A stretch of 64,000 bases of DNA. It comes from Bacteroidota bacterium (GTDB lineage: Bacteria; Bacteroidota; Bacteroidia; Bacteroidales; F082). Shown piece by piece: positions 44,806 to 53,189 of this stretch (positions are counted from its first letter, which is position 1; each line of letters starts with the position of its first letter). The DNA is taken from assembly GCA_016845175.1 (NCBI GenBank), contig JAERTD010000038.1, positions 36,255 to 100,254 of the forward strand, in the 5' to 3' direction. Under the pieces are notes generated by a model that was not told where the DNA came from, did no database searches, and saw only the letters and a program-made list of their open reading frames with translations. The translations under genes were made by a program, and so were the position numbers.

Positions 44806-46350
44806 ATGCCCCTATTAGGAAGCATCATTAAAAGGGCTTATGCCTTAAGAAATATGCCCGTTGAGAAGAAGCTCAGCGTGCTGCATCCGGCTACCGCCCA
44901 GGAGGAGCAACTCAGAAAACTGGTGCGCAAGGCCCAGTTTACAGCTTTTGGAGAACACTATAAATTTGCCAAGCTACTCAATTCCGAAAACATAGTAGAA
45001 GACTTTCGTAAAAGCGTGCCCATGCATGATTACAAATCCATGTATAAGCGCTGGTGGTATCGCTCCCTCAACGGAGAAACCTATGTAGCCTGGCCCGGAA
45101 AGGTAAAGTACTTCGCCCTGAGTTCAGGAACTTCAGAGGCATCAAGCAAATATATTCCTGTGACATCTGATATGCTGAGGTCTATCCGTCGTGCCAGTAT
45201 CAGACAATTGGTGTCCATGGTGAAATATCGTTTTCCGTTGGATTTTTATGAAAAGGGCATACTCATGATTGGTGGCAGTACCCATTTGCAGTACAATGGT
45301 ACTTATTATGAGGGCGATTTATCTGGTATTACTGCTGGAAATCTTCCCTTTTGGTTCCAGCATTTCTATAAGCCCGGAAGATCCATTTCCAAAACCAGCG
45401 ATTGGTCAACCAAGTTAAAGGAGATGGTGCGTAAAGCGCCCACATGGGATATTGGAGTTATCGTAGGTGTTCCGGCATGGGTGCAGATCCTAATGGAAAA
45501 GATTATCGAAGAATACAAAGTAAATACCATTCATGATATTTGGCCCAATCTATCGGTTTATGTCCATAGTGGTGTATCCTTTAAGCCATATTTGAAAAGC
45601 TTTGAAAAACTGGTGGCACGGCCCTTGATTTATAATGAATCCTATCTGGCCTCAGAAGGATATGTCGCCTTCCAGAACAACCCCAACTCCAAAGGAATGG
45701 AAATGGTACTGGATAATGGCGTCTTTTACGAATTTGTACCATTTACCAAAAACAATTTTGATGAGGATGGTAATTTGAGGGAAAACCCGGAGGTTAAGTT
45801 TATAGATGAGGTTGAAAAAGACAAGGAGTATGCCTTGCTTATGAGTAGCAATGCCGGAGCCTGGCGCTATTTATTAGGTGATACCATAAAGTTCATAAAT
45901 AAAGAGCGCAGTGAAATCGCCATCACCGGGCGTACCAAGCATTTTATAAGTATTTGTGGAGAACATTTGTCCCAGGACAATATGAACCGGGCAGTGGAGC
46001 TATTACAGGATGAGTTGGATATAGAAGTCAAAGAATTTACCATGACTGGTGTAGGTCATGGCACCTTGTTTGCCCACCATTGGTATATTGGAACTGATCA
46101 ACCGCTGGATGTTGAACTTGCTGCGAAAAAACTGGATTCCTATTTGTGTAACCTCAACGACGACTATCGTGTGGAACGCATGGAAGCCATTAAAGAAGTG
46201 TTTGTAAGTGTCCTCCCCACCCAGGTGTTTTATGACTATATGAAGAGTTTGGGCAAGGAAGGTAGTGCGAATAAATTCCCAAGAGTGTTGAAAAACTCTC
46301 GTAAAGAAGAATGGGAACAATATCTGAAAGACCTTGATTTAATATCATAA
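44806..46350 (+). CDS. GH3-like acyl-adenylate-forming (GH3 auxin-responsive promoter) family protein
   Basis: 514 residues from ATG 44806 (a TTG two codons earlier is less likely). GH3-type fold of the ANL superfamily: FALSSGTSEASSKYIPVTSD (about 104-124) is the P-loop, YNESYLASEGYVAFQ the middle motif, WRYLLGDTIKFI the third motif and GEHLSQDNM in the C-terminal domain. Plant GH3 enzymes join amino acids to acyl groups through an acyl-adenylate; the bacterial role is unknown. It is followed by a LysE-type exporter, which could export a conjugate (inference). Confidence 0.88.
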   Translation: MPLLGSIIKRAYALRNMPVEKKLSVLHPATAQEEQLRKLVRKAQFTAFGEHYKFAKLLNSENIVEDFRKSVPMHDYKSMYKRWWYRSLNGETYVAWPGKVKYFALSSGTSEASSKYIPVTSDMLRSIRRASIRQLVSMVKYRFPLDFYEKGILMIGGSTHLQYNGTYYEGDLSGITAGNLPFWFQHFYKPGRSISKTSDWSTKLKEMVRKAPTWDIGVIVGVPAWVQILMEKIIEEYKVNTIHDIWPNLSVYVHSGVSFKPYLKSFEKLVARPLIYNESYLASEGYVAFQNNPNSKGMEMVLDNGVFYEFVPFTKNNFDEDGNLRENPEVKFIDEVEKDKEYALLMSSNAGAWRYLLGDTIKFINKERSEIAITGRTKHFISICGEHLSQDNMNRAVELLQDELDIEVKEFTMTGVGHGTLFAHHWYIGTDQPLDVELAAKKLDSYLCNLNDDYRVERMEAIKEVFVSVLPTQVFYDYMKSLGKEGSANKFPRVLKNSRKEEWEQYLKDLDLIS

Positions 46351-46389
46351 GCAACCACTAAACCTAATTCGTTTAATTGAATTGACGAA

Positions 46390-47022
46390 ATGAATATATT
46401 TCTTGAAGGTGTAATACTCGGTTTTTCACTGGCTTTTCTTTTTGGATTTGGCCCGGCCTTTTTTGCGCTCATTCAAACGGGTATTCACAGAGGTTTTTGG
46501 CCTGGCGGGGCTTTGCTTGCCTTCGGTATTTTCTTAAATGATGCCGTTATTGTTCTGCTGACACTAATTGGTGCCACTCAGATTTTAAGCGGGGCTGATA
46601 ACTACAAATTACTGGGTATTATCGGGGGAGTATTGCTCATTATTTTTGGCATATGGACCTATAGGAATAAATCCAAAATGGAGCAAACCAGCGATTCTGA
46701 AAACAATAAAGAACCTCATGCTCTTATCTATATAGCCAAGGGCTTTATCATGAATGTGGCCAATCCTTTTGTATGGTTGTTTTGGCTGAGTGTGGTGGTG
46801 GGTATTACTGCCCGCTATGAAGCTGATAAAACCGATTTGTTTTTATTTTTCTCGGGCACACTTTCGATTGTATTTGTGACCGATTTAATCAAGGCGTTTA
46901 TGGCCTCCCGTCTCAAGAAGTTTGTGACAGACAAATTCCTTATCCTCGTGAATAAAATCGCAGGTGTTGGATTGGTTGGTTTTGGTGTTTTTCTGATTAT
47001 CAGATCTTTTGTTGCCTTTTAA
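46390..47022 (+). CDS. LysE family translocator
   Basis: 210 residues. Six predicted TM helices; the pattern FGFGPAFFALIQTGIHRGFW near the N-terminus and FIMNVANPFVWLFWLSVVVG in the middle are the LysE/RhtB signature. These proteins export amino acids or related compounds. It follows the GH3-like gene by 39 bp. The gap after it (47023-47359, 337 bp) holds a repeat and a nested hairpin only. Confidence 0.9.
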   Translation: MNIFLEGVILGFSLAFLFGFGPAFFALIQTGIHRGFWPGGALLAFGIFLNDAVIVLLTLIGATQILSGADNYKLLGIIGGVLLIIFGIWTYRNKSKMEQTSDSENNKEPHALIYIAKGFIMNVANPFVWLFWLSVVVGITARYEADKTDLFLFFSGTLSIVFVTDLIKAFMASRLKKFVTDKFLILVNKIAGVGLVGFGVFLIIRSFVAF

Positions 47023-47160
47023 GGGAATTGTTTTTATTGGTGTGTTGGTCGGTCGACCTCTCATGGTGACCCAACCCCATGTCTTTTGACAATAAAAAGG
47101 CTACCCGGAAATAGTCTAGACCTTATTCTCAGCCACTATGAGTTGCTATGTATAGCAAAA

Positions 47161-47185
47161 CACATTTCGACAGGCTCAATGTGAC
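47161..47185. repeat. Dispersed repeat with inverted CACATT/AATGTG ends
   Basis: CACATTTCGACAGGCTCAAT then GTGAC. It resembles a repeat widely scattered in Bacteroidota intergenic regions (from memory). Arms CACATT (47161-47166) and AATGTG (47178-47183). Confidence 0.6.
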
Positions 47186-47275
47186 CTATTGTTGACTATA
47201 TCGGGCAGCCTCCATCCACAAATTATTGAACTACCCCGAGGCAGAACCATAGGGGAATCTAAATAAATAAGATAC

Positions 47276-47350
47276 TAGCCTCCGACCCAAAGGATCAGTG
47301 AATTTAAACACTCTCTTCTCGATGGCCGAAGAGAACGTAAAGGAGGACTA
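47276..47350. other. Nested inverted-repeat structure in the LysE-trpB gap
   Basis: Outer arms TAGCCTCC (47276-47283) and GGAGGACTA (47342-47350, one extra base), inner perfect arms TCTCTTC (47312-47318) and GAAGAGA (47328-47334). No U-run, so not a standard terminator. Nothing coding is visible; the nature of the element is unknown. Confidence 0.4.
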
Positions 47351-47359
47351 ACTAAAGAA

Positions 47360-48559
47360 TCACAACATAAGTTCTCGCTCCACATCCTTATCGCCTCTTC
47401 CTGAAAGGTTGATAATGGATAAGCTGTTTTTATCCTTGAGCAGTTTTATAGCCAGAGCCACAGCATGTGCCGATTCAATGGCAGGAATAATCCCTTCCAA
47501 CCTTGACAACAATCGAAAGGCGTCAATGGCCTCTGCATCGGTTATTGCATAATAGGAAGCCCGCTGCGTATCTTTAAGATGGGCATGCTGGGGGCTGATG
47601 CCAGGATAATCCAGACCGGCAGCAATGGAGTGGGTAGGCAAGGCCTCTCCTGCATCGTCCTGCAGACAATAGGAGTGGGTGCCCTGAAATACACCAGGCT
47701 TCCCAAAACTAAGTGTCGCTGCGGTTTTTCCCATCACTTCTCCTTCGCCACCACCTTCGGCACCAAACATCTCAACAGCTGTTTCATGAAGAAAATCAGC
47801 GAATAATCCAATGGCATTGGAGCCACCCCCCACACTGGCAAACAGTCTGTCAGGTAGGCGACCTTCTGCTTCATACATTTGTTTTTTAGCTTCCTTGCCT
47901 ATGATGCTCTGAAAATAACCCACCATCTTTGGATAGGGATCAGGGCCCACCTGTGAACCCAATAAATAAAAGGCCTCAGGATGTTCTATATAATAACCGA
48001 GTGCTGAATCCACCGCATCTCGCAAGGTGGCTGTTCCTTGTTCAGCCAGTACAATTTCGGCACCCAGCAATTTCATACGACTGACATTCATCGACTGCCT
48101 TTCGGCATCCTTCTTACCCATAAAAACCTTGCATTTCAACTCAAAGAGTGCAGCAGCCGTAGCTGTAGCCACCCCATGCTGGCCGGCACCGGTTTCTGCA
48201 ATAATCTCTTTGGCTCCCATATATTTTGCCAATAGTATTTGTCCTATGGTGTTGTTGATTTTATGTGCTCCTGTGTGGTTTAGATCCTCCCTTTTCAAAT
48301 ATATGCGGCTGCCCACATACTTTGATAAATTGTGGGCATAATACAGGGGCGACGGTCGTCCCACATATTGGTTCAGATAATAATGATACTCTTGAGAAAA
48401 GGCTTTCGTTTGTGTAATGGTCTGAAAGTGGTTTCCTAATTGTTGGAGCTTTTCCTCTAATACCGGAGGCACATAGGCACCACCATAGGCACCAAACATC
48501 CCGTTGTTATTCTGATAGTCAAAAGTTGTTGTTTCGATGGTTGTTGTTATTGTTTCCAT
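47360..48559 (-). CDS. trpB: Tryptophan synthase beta chain (TrpB)
   Basis: 399 residues, normal length for TrpB1. Catalyses PLP-dependent condensation of indole and serine to tryptophan. N-terminal FGAYGGAYVPPVL; PLP lysine Lys100 in HTGAHKINN; GVATATAAALF; phosphate-binding GGGSNAIG (about 235); C-terminal loop LSGRGDKD. The usual partner trpA and the other trp genes are absent here. An attenuator with a Trp-rich leader peptide precedes it. The Met before ETITTT is the start; the first about 19 residues are poorly conserved. Confidence 0.96.
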   Translation of the reverse strand: METITTTIETTTFDYQNNNGMFGAYGGAYVPPVLEEKLQQLGNHFQTITQTKAFSQEYHYYLNQYVGRPSPLYYAHNLSKYVGSRIYLKREDLNHTGAHKINNTIGQILLAKYMGAKEIIAETGAGQHGVATATAAALFELKCKVFMGKKDAERQSMNVSRMKLLGAEIVLAEQGTATLRDAVDSALGYYIEHPEAFYLLGSQVGPDPYPKMVGYFQSIIGKEAKKQMYEAEGRLPDRLFASVGGGSNAIGLFADFLHETAVEMFGAEGGGEGEVMGKTAATLSFGKPGVFQGTHSYCLQDDAGEALPTHSIAAGLDYPGISPQHAHLKDTQRASYYAITDAEAIDAFRLLSRLEGIIPAIESAHAVALAIKLLKDKNSLSIINLSGRGDKDVERELML

Positions 48560-48698
48560 GTTGATAGTATTTACGTTTTTAAATGATAATTTCTTCCTTT
48601 TTTTGTTTGTTTCGGCTGAGAATTACTCAGTCTTTACCATCGAAAAATTACATTTCTCCACCATTCAATTACATACATAGTTTCATGTTTTTGAGCAT

Positions 48699-48730
48699 AA
48701 AAAAAACCGCAGGTGAATCACCTGCGGTTT
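48699..48730 (-). terminator. Attenuator terminator upstream of trpB
   Basis: Minus-strand hairpin with perfect 12-bp arms (AAACCGCAGGTG and CACCTGCGGTTT, plus-strand 48704-48715 and 48719-48730) and a 3-base loop, followed by an eight-U run (48706-48699). It lies between the leader peptide and trpB, 140 bp before the trpB start. Confidence 0.88.
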
Positions 48731-48760
48731 CTATTATATTATTTACAATACTAAGCCTGG

Positions 48761-48826
48761 TTACTTCTCCTGTTCACTGAAACAAGTGAGCCACCACCAA
48801 TTGTTAGTATGTAATTTTGTATTCAT
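48761..48826 (-). CDS. trpL: trp leader peptide (21 residues, three consecutive Trp codons)
   Basis: ATG at 48826 to TAA at 48761; peptide begins MNTKLHTNN, then WWW, then ends LTCFSEQEK. The codons TGG TGG TGG are contiguous (48799-48791). It ends 31 bp before a strong terminator hairpin and lies upstream of trpB. A stretch right after the Trp codons (48790-48779, reading UCACUUGUUUC in part) can pair, with one wobble and a bulge, with the 5' arm of the terminator (GAAACCGCAGGUGA), giving a possible antiterminator. When charged Trp-tRNA is scarce the ribosome should stall here and let trpB be transcribed. The structure itself is inference. Confidence 0.85.
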   Translation of the reverse strand: MNTKLHTNNWWWLTCFSEQEK

Positions 48827-48888
48827 TATCAATTTTTGAGTCTGCAATACTAAGAAATAATTATTACAGTCATACCAGGTTTGTGAAA

Positions 48889-51144
48889 TTATTCGTCAGT
48901 TTCCACTTCTTCGCGAACAATTGTTCTTGATGGCTCTGGCATTTTCTTCTTGATGGTCAACTCATCCACCAGGTGTCCGGCACCAGCAAATTTATCGATA
49001 ACAAAAAGGACATATCGTGAATCCACCACAATAGTTCTCTGAATATCCGGTTCAAAGGCCAGGTCACCACTCATGGCTTCCCAGTTGCCGTCGAAGGCCA
49101 AACCAATCAATTCTCCTTTACCATTCATCACTGGTGAGCCTGAGTTTCCACCGGTAATATCATTGTTGGATAGGAAACAAACCACCAGTCTGCCATCTTC
49201 AGTACCATAAGGGCCGTAATCTTTAGTTTCGTACAATTCTTTTAATTTGGGATCAACCATAAACTCATCGCTGTCAGGATCTTCTTTCTCCATCACACCA
49301 CTCAAATGTGTGATATAATCGAAATGTACAGCATCAGCTGGTTCATAATCAAGCACCTGACCATAAGTAAATCGAAGGGTGGAGTTGGCATCTGGATAAA
49401 AGAATTTATCGGGCGACATCTCACGAATACCCTGGATAAACTTCCTGTTATCAGCAGAGGTGCTTGGTGCACTTCTGTAGATACCAGTCACCTCCATTTG
49501 TTTGGCCATAAAGCCTTGTGCCAATTGGAAAGCCGGGTCCTTAGACATGGTTTTAAGGCTCGGATCATTTAGGAATTCGTTGGCTCCGGTTTCACTTGCC
49601 ACGAAGCTGTTTTCATAAACATAAGCAGCGATCGCATCAAAATCACCTTTGAATTTATCATGCAGTTTCACCAAATATTCGGGACGATAGGAAGCATCCA
49701 GATTGTTGTAAAACATCTCGGTCATACTGGCAAAAACATCCTGGTCGAGCTTCATATTATGCTCCTTAAAGAAATCGGGAATGCCGGCTTTTAGTTCTTC
49801 AACCATACCATCAATTTCTTCCTGCTTCTTGGCTTTCTTCTCTTTATCCTTTTCCTCTTTTAGCTGCTTCATGGCACCTTCAAGCCCTGAATAATCAAGT
49901 GCGTACCCCATGAGGTCGGCACCGGCAACACCAAGATAGATAACGCTGATATAGGTTTCAAACAGCTCTCTTTTGCCAGCCATGGTGGTGTTGATGTTTT
50001 CCACCACAGAGCCATATTTCTCCTTGCGGGTTTCATCGGCTTCAGCCCAGGTCTGGAACTCGGCTTCAAACTCTTTTTTCTGGTCAACTACACCAAGGTT
50101 TTCCACCCCGCGCATTTGTCCAATAAAATATTTCCAGCTGTTGGCTGTGCTGGCATAGTTGGAAGCATACTGGATCTTAACTGCCTGATCGGCATCCATA
50201 TGTTCTTTCCACACTTCCAGTTTTTTGCCAAAAATCTCTACCAGTGGTGGAAAGACTTCAGACACCTGAAAATCGAGACTTTCGGAAGTCAGGTAACGTG
50301 AGGTACTTCCGGGGAAACCCCAGATCATGGCAAAATCATTTTGCTGTACACCATCCAAAGAAACAGGCAAATAGTGTTTGGCTTTCAATGGGATATTCTC
50401 TTCGGCATAATCAGCAGGACTTCCGTCAGGAGCTGTATACACTCTGAAAATACTGAAATCGCCTGTGTGACGGGGCCACATCCAGTTGTCGGTATCACCA
50501 CCATATTTTCCAATGGATGATGGAGGTGCGCCTACGAGTCTTACATCGGTAAACACCTCATATACAAATAGGTAATACTCATTACCACCAAAGAAACTCT
50601 TGACAACCACATTGTATCTGTCGTCCTCTGAGTTGGCTTTTTTCATACGAGAGGAAATTTTACGTACAGCTGCTGAGCGCTCTCTTGCATCAAGGGTGTC
50701 GCTCAAAAACGGAATAATACTGTCGGTAACATCTGCCATTCTAACCAAAAATGAGGCGGTCAGGTTTTCGTTGGGAAGTTCTTCTTCACGGCTCATGGCC
50801 CAGAAACCATCCTTGAGGTAATCATGTGCCACAGTGGAGTGATTCTGGATGATGTCGAAACCACAGTGGTGGTTGGTAAACATCAAACCTTCGGGTGATA
50901 CGATTTCACCAGTACAGAAATAACCATTGGGTTTTGGGCTGCCGGATAGTCCAACAATAGCATCCTTTAAGCTAGCCTTGTTAACACTGTAAATCTCTTC
51001 AGGCGTTAGTTGCAATCCTTTTTCCTGCATATCCACATAATTCAGTCTGTCGATAAACATGGGGAGCCACATGCCTTCATCTGCCTTCACTTTTACACCA
51101 GTAATAACAAGTATAAATGCAAAGAGGTAAGTAAGTTTTTTCAT
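48889..51144 (-). CDS. S46 family dipeptidyl-peptidase (DPP7-like)
   Basis: 751 residues from ATG 51144; an upstream start at 51189 is rejected because the signal peptide MKKLTYLFAFILVITGVKVK begins here. S46 enzymes are Bacteroidota-type serine dipeptidyl-peptidases that release dipeptides in the periplasm. Catalytic His in FTNHHCGF (His92/93), Asp in the GDTDNWMWPRHTGDF stretch and Ser in GGNSGSPVMNG. The residue that separates DPP7 from DPP11 specificity is Gly in FDGNWE, as in DPP7 (hydrophobic P1); DPP11 has Arg there. That call follows recalled family knowledge. It reads toward the attenuator and trpB with a 329-bp gap. Confidence 0.93.
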   Translation of the reverse strand: MKKLTYLFAFILVITGVKVKADEGMWLPMFIDRLNYVDMQEKGLQLTPEEIYSVNKASLKDAIVGLSGSPKPNGYFCTGEIVSPEGLMFTNHHCGFDIIQNHSTVAHDYLKDGFWAMSREEELPNENLTASFLVRMADVTDSIIPFLSDTLDARERSAAVRKISSRMKKANSEDDRYNVVVKSFFGGNEYYLFVYEVFTDVRLVGAPPSSIGKYGGDTDNWMWPRHTGDFSIFRVYTAPDGSPADYAEENIPLKAKHYLPVSLDGVQQNDFAMIWGFPGSTSRYLTSESLDFQVSEVFPPLVEIFGKKLEVWKEHMDADQAVKIQYASNYASTANSWKYFIGQMRGVENLGVVDQKKEFEAEFQTWAEADETRKEKYGSVVENINTTMAGKRELFETYISVIYLGVAGADLMGYALDYSGLEGAMKQLKEEKDKEKKAKKQEEIDGMVEELKAGIPDFFKEHNMKLDQDVFASMTEMFYNNLDASYRPEYLVKLHDKFKGDFDAIAAYVYENSFVASETGANEFLNDPSLKTMSKDPAFQLAQGFMAKQMEVTGIYRSAPSTSADNRKFIQGIREMSPDKFFYPDANSTLRFTYGQVLDYEPADAVHFDYITHLSGVMEKEDPDSDEFMVDPKLKELYETKDYGPYGTEDGRLVVCFLSNNDITGGNSGSPVMNGKGELIGLAFDGNWEAMSGDLAFEPDIQRTIVVDSRYVLFVIDKFAGAGHLVDELTIKKKMPEPSRTIVREEVETDE

Positions 51145-51320
51145 TTCACTATTTGATTTAAAAATTTGTAAACGCAATATCGAACACATATTATACCACG
51201 CTGTTTAACACTCTGCATGGCAGTATATTACACTAATTCATCAGCTCAAACCGTCAAAATATTGTTCACTTTCGAACGCAACATCTCTTGAACTGAACAT
51301 GGAGTTTCTGTGTTTCTCTT

Positions 51321-53009
51321 TTATAATCCCAGCATTTTCGGACCTTGTTTGAAGGTGATATCCACAGGTATTCCCATATCATTCACCCGGTCAAGATCAG
51401 CCTGTAACTGAGGCTTAATCACTCCAGAAGTTTCTATCCATTCTTTGGCCACTTCATAATTACCATCCCCCTGGATTTTTAGGATTTTCTGGGTGAGCTT
51501 GGCTGAGGCGGCTTTCATTTTTTCCATATTGATGGCATAGGTTCCGTCTTCTTTTCTGGTAAAGGCACCTTCCTTCAGGAAGAAATCAAAGCGTAACATA
51601 TTGGCCATACCATGGGCGCTTGAAGCTCCAAAACGTACAGAACGGAAAATGCCCGCCATAAAGGTGACATAATTGTCCATCAGATCCGTATCATTAAATT
51701 CGCCCATCTCGTTGAGTTGGGTGACCAAGTAAAGACCTAAAATATCGGCTTTGCCTTCTTCAATGGCTGAGTTCTTTTCTTTCAATGCTTTTCTTACACT
51801 ACCTTTTCCGTTGATGGTTTGTTTGATTCCCAAACCGTGGGCCACTTCATGAAACATGGTGTTGGAGAAGAAGGCGTCAAAGGTGATGTGTTTGCGTTGC
51901 TCTTCGGCAATCAGCACATCGGCAATGGGTACCAAAATGTGGTCGAATTTGGCTTGCATGGCATTTTTGAGCTGCAGTTTGCGGGTACCTTTTTGCAATT
52001 GTACTCGCTCATCATTGGGAAGGTTAATGGCGATGGTTTTACCGGCCATATTACAGTCGCCTGCATAATACACCACATCATAGGCATTGAGATCTACATC
52101 GGAGCCGGGAGTTTCGTTTTTATACTCCTGAGCCACCGGCATATCTTTTTGCAACTGAGGCAGGAAGGTAGCATAATGTGACAGTTTGTTGCTCCACTCC
52201 ACATCTTTAATCAACACATAGGCTTCATGGGCCGCTTTGTAACCAAACAAACCATCGGTATAATTTTCAATGGGTCCTGTTACCAGGTCAATGAGATTGT
52301 CTTTCATATCCAGCCAGGCCATATCGCTGGCAAAATAATCATCTGTAAGCAAGGCTTCTGCGCGCAATTCCAGATAGTTTTTAAATCCTGGATCTTCTGC
52401 AAGTGCTGCTGCTTTTTTCAAAAGCTTTGCTGCTTGTTGTGTGCGTTCAGCATATGCATCGTGATACCATATGCTTTTCAGTTGTCCCTGTTCATCACGA
52501 CGGATGAGGGTATACAAGCTGGTTTTATTGGGATCGTCGAAGGCTTCAAATTCCTCAACGGTCATATCATGAGGATAAAATTCAGCTCCGGCAGGTTTTT
52601 TACCCCAACCAGTTACAAAAGGAGCCAGATTGTTTAATTCATCCCAAGGACCGTAGTTGATATCGGCATATTTCCTAAGATCCAAGTCCTCAATACTCAG
52701 CAAAAAGGCAGTCTTCTCACCTACATTCTGCATCCAGAATATTTCATCCATCAGGTCTGATACCTGAAACAGATAGCCCAACATCTCTCTTTGGTTTCCG
52801 CTCAGATGTGAAATGTCAGCAGTAAGTTTAACTTCGGCATATTTTTTCATTTCATAGGTGGTGTTTCCTTTGTCATTCTTATCATCTTTGGATACGGACT
52901 CTGTGTTTTTTTCGTAAGTCCCTTTTTGTGTTTGTTTTTTTGAATGACATGAAATAATAAGCACTCCCATAAGAAGGAAGCTCAGAAAGACAAGAGATCT
53001 TTTCATCAT
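51321..53009 (-). CDS. M49-like (DPP III-related) zinc peptidase lipoprotein
   Basis: 562 residues. Lipoprotein signal MKRSLVFLSFLLMGVLIIS with lipobox IISC and a Lys/Thr-rich linker. Zinc site HEVAHGLG at residues 387-394, HExxH and not the longer HExxGH of standard DPP III, with the third motif EEGKADILGLY (Glu417/Glu418). This matches the shorter M49-like group that I associate with the C-terminal domain of plant Nudix hydrolase 3-type proteins. It probably cleaves peptides at the outer membrane. TATTTTCG with a TTG 18 bp further out (53038-53066) may be its promoter. 176 bp separate it from the S46 gene downstream. Confidence 0.85.
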   Translation of the reverse strand: MMKRSLVFLSFLLMGVLIISCHSKKQTQKGTYEKNTESVSKDDKNDKGNTTYEMKKYAEVKLTADISHLSGNQREMLGYLFQVSDLMDEIFWMQNVGEKTAFLLSIEDLDLRKYADINYGPWDELNNLAPFVTGWGKKPAGAEFYPHDMTVEEFEAFDDPNKTSLYTLIRRDEQGQLKSIWYHDAYAERTQQAAKLLKKAAALAEDPGFKNYLELRAEALLTDDYFASDMAWLDMKDNLIDLVTGPIENYTDGLFGYKAAHEAYVLIKDVEWSNKLSHYATFLPQLQKDMPVAQEYKNETPGSDVDLNAYDVVYYAGDCNMAGKTIAINLPNDERVQLQKGTRKLQLKNAMQAKFDHILVPIADVLIAEEQRKHITFDAFFSNTMFHEVAHGLGIKQTINGKGSVRKALKEKNSAIEEGKADILGLYLVTQLNEMGEFNDTDLMDNYVTFMAGIFRSVRFGASSAHGMANMLRFDFFLKEGAFTRKEDGTYAINMEKMKAASAKLTQKILKIQGDGNYEVAKEWIETSGVIKPQLQADLDRVNDMGIPVDITFKQGPKMLGL

Positions 53010-53037
53010 GATATATGGTTTATTAAAATTGAGGCCA

Positions 53038-53066
53038 CGAAAATAGTGATTTTATGCGAGTTACAA
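53038..53066 (-). promoter_or_regulatory. Candidate promoter of the M49-like gene
   Basis: Minus strand: TTG (53066-53064), 18-bp spacer, TATTTTCG (53045-53038), differing from TAnnTTTG in one base. It is 28 bp before the ATG at 53009. Confidence 0.5.
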
Positions 53067-53104
53067 TGAGATATTGGCATTGGAAAATAGCTTGGCTTAT
53101 GGAT

Positions 53105-53135
53105 AAAAAAAACACCCCTGTGATGGTCAGGGGTG
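53105..53135 (-). terminator. Rho-independent terminator after the MacAB-like exporter genes
   Basis: Minus-strand arms CACCCCTG (53135-53128) and CAGGGGTG (53120-53113), perfect 8 bp, with an eight-U run from the A-run at 53105-53112. It lies about 55 bp past the adaptor gene stop. Confidence 0.9.
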
Positions 53136-53189
53136 CGTAAATAACTCGGACAATTATCCGGAAAAGGGTTCAAAAAGAGGTGGTTACGA

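Noticed and set aside
47339..47346. AAAGGAGG, a strong Shine-Dalgarno-like site
   Set aside because: No plus-strand start codon or gene follows; it is one arm of the nested inverted repeat.
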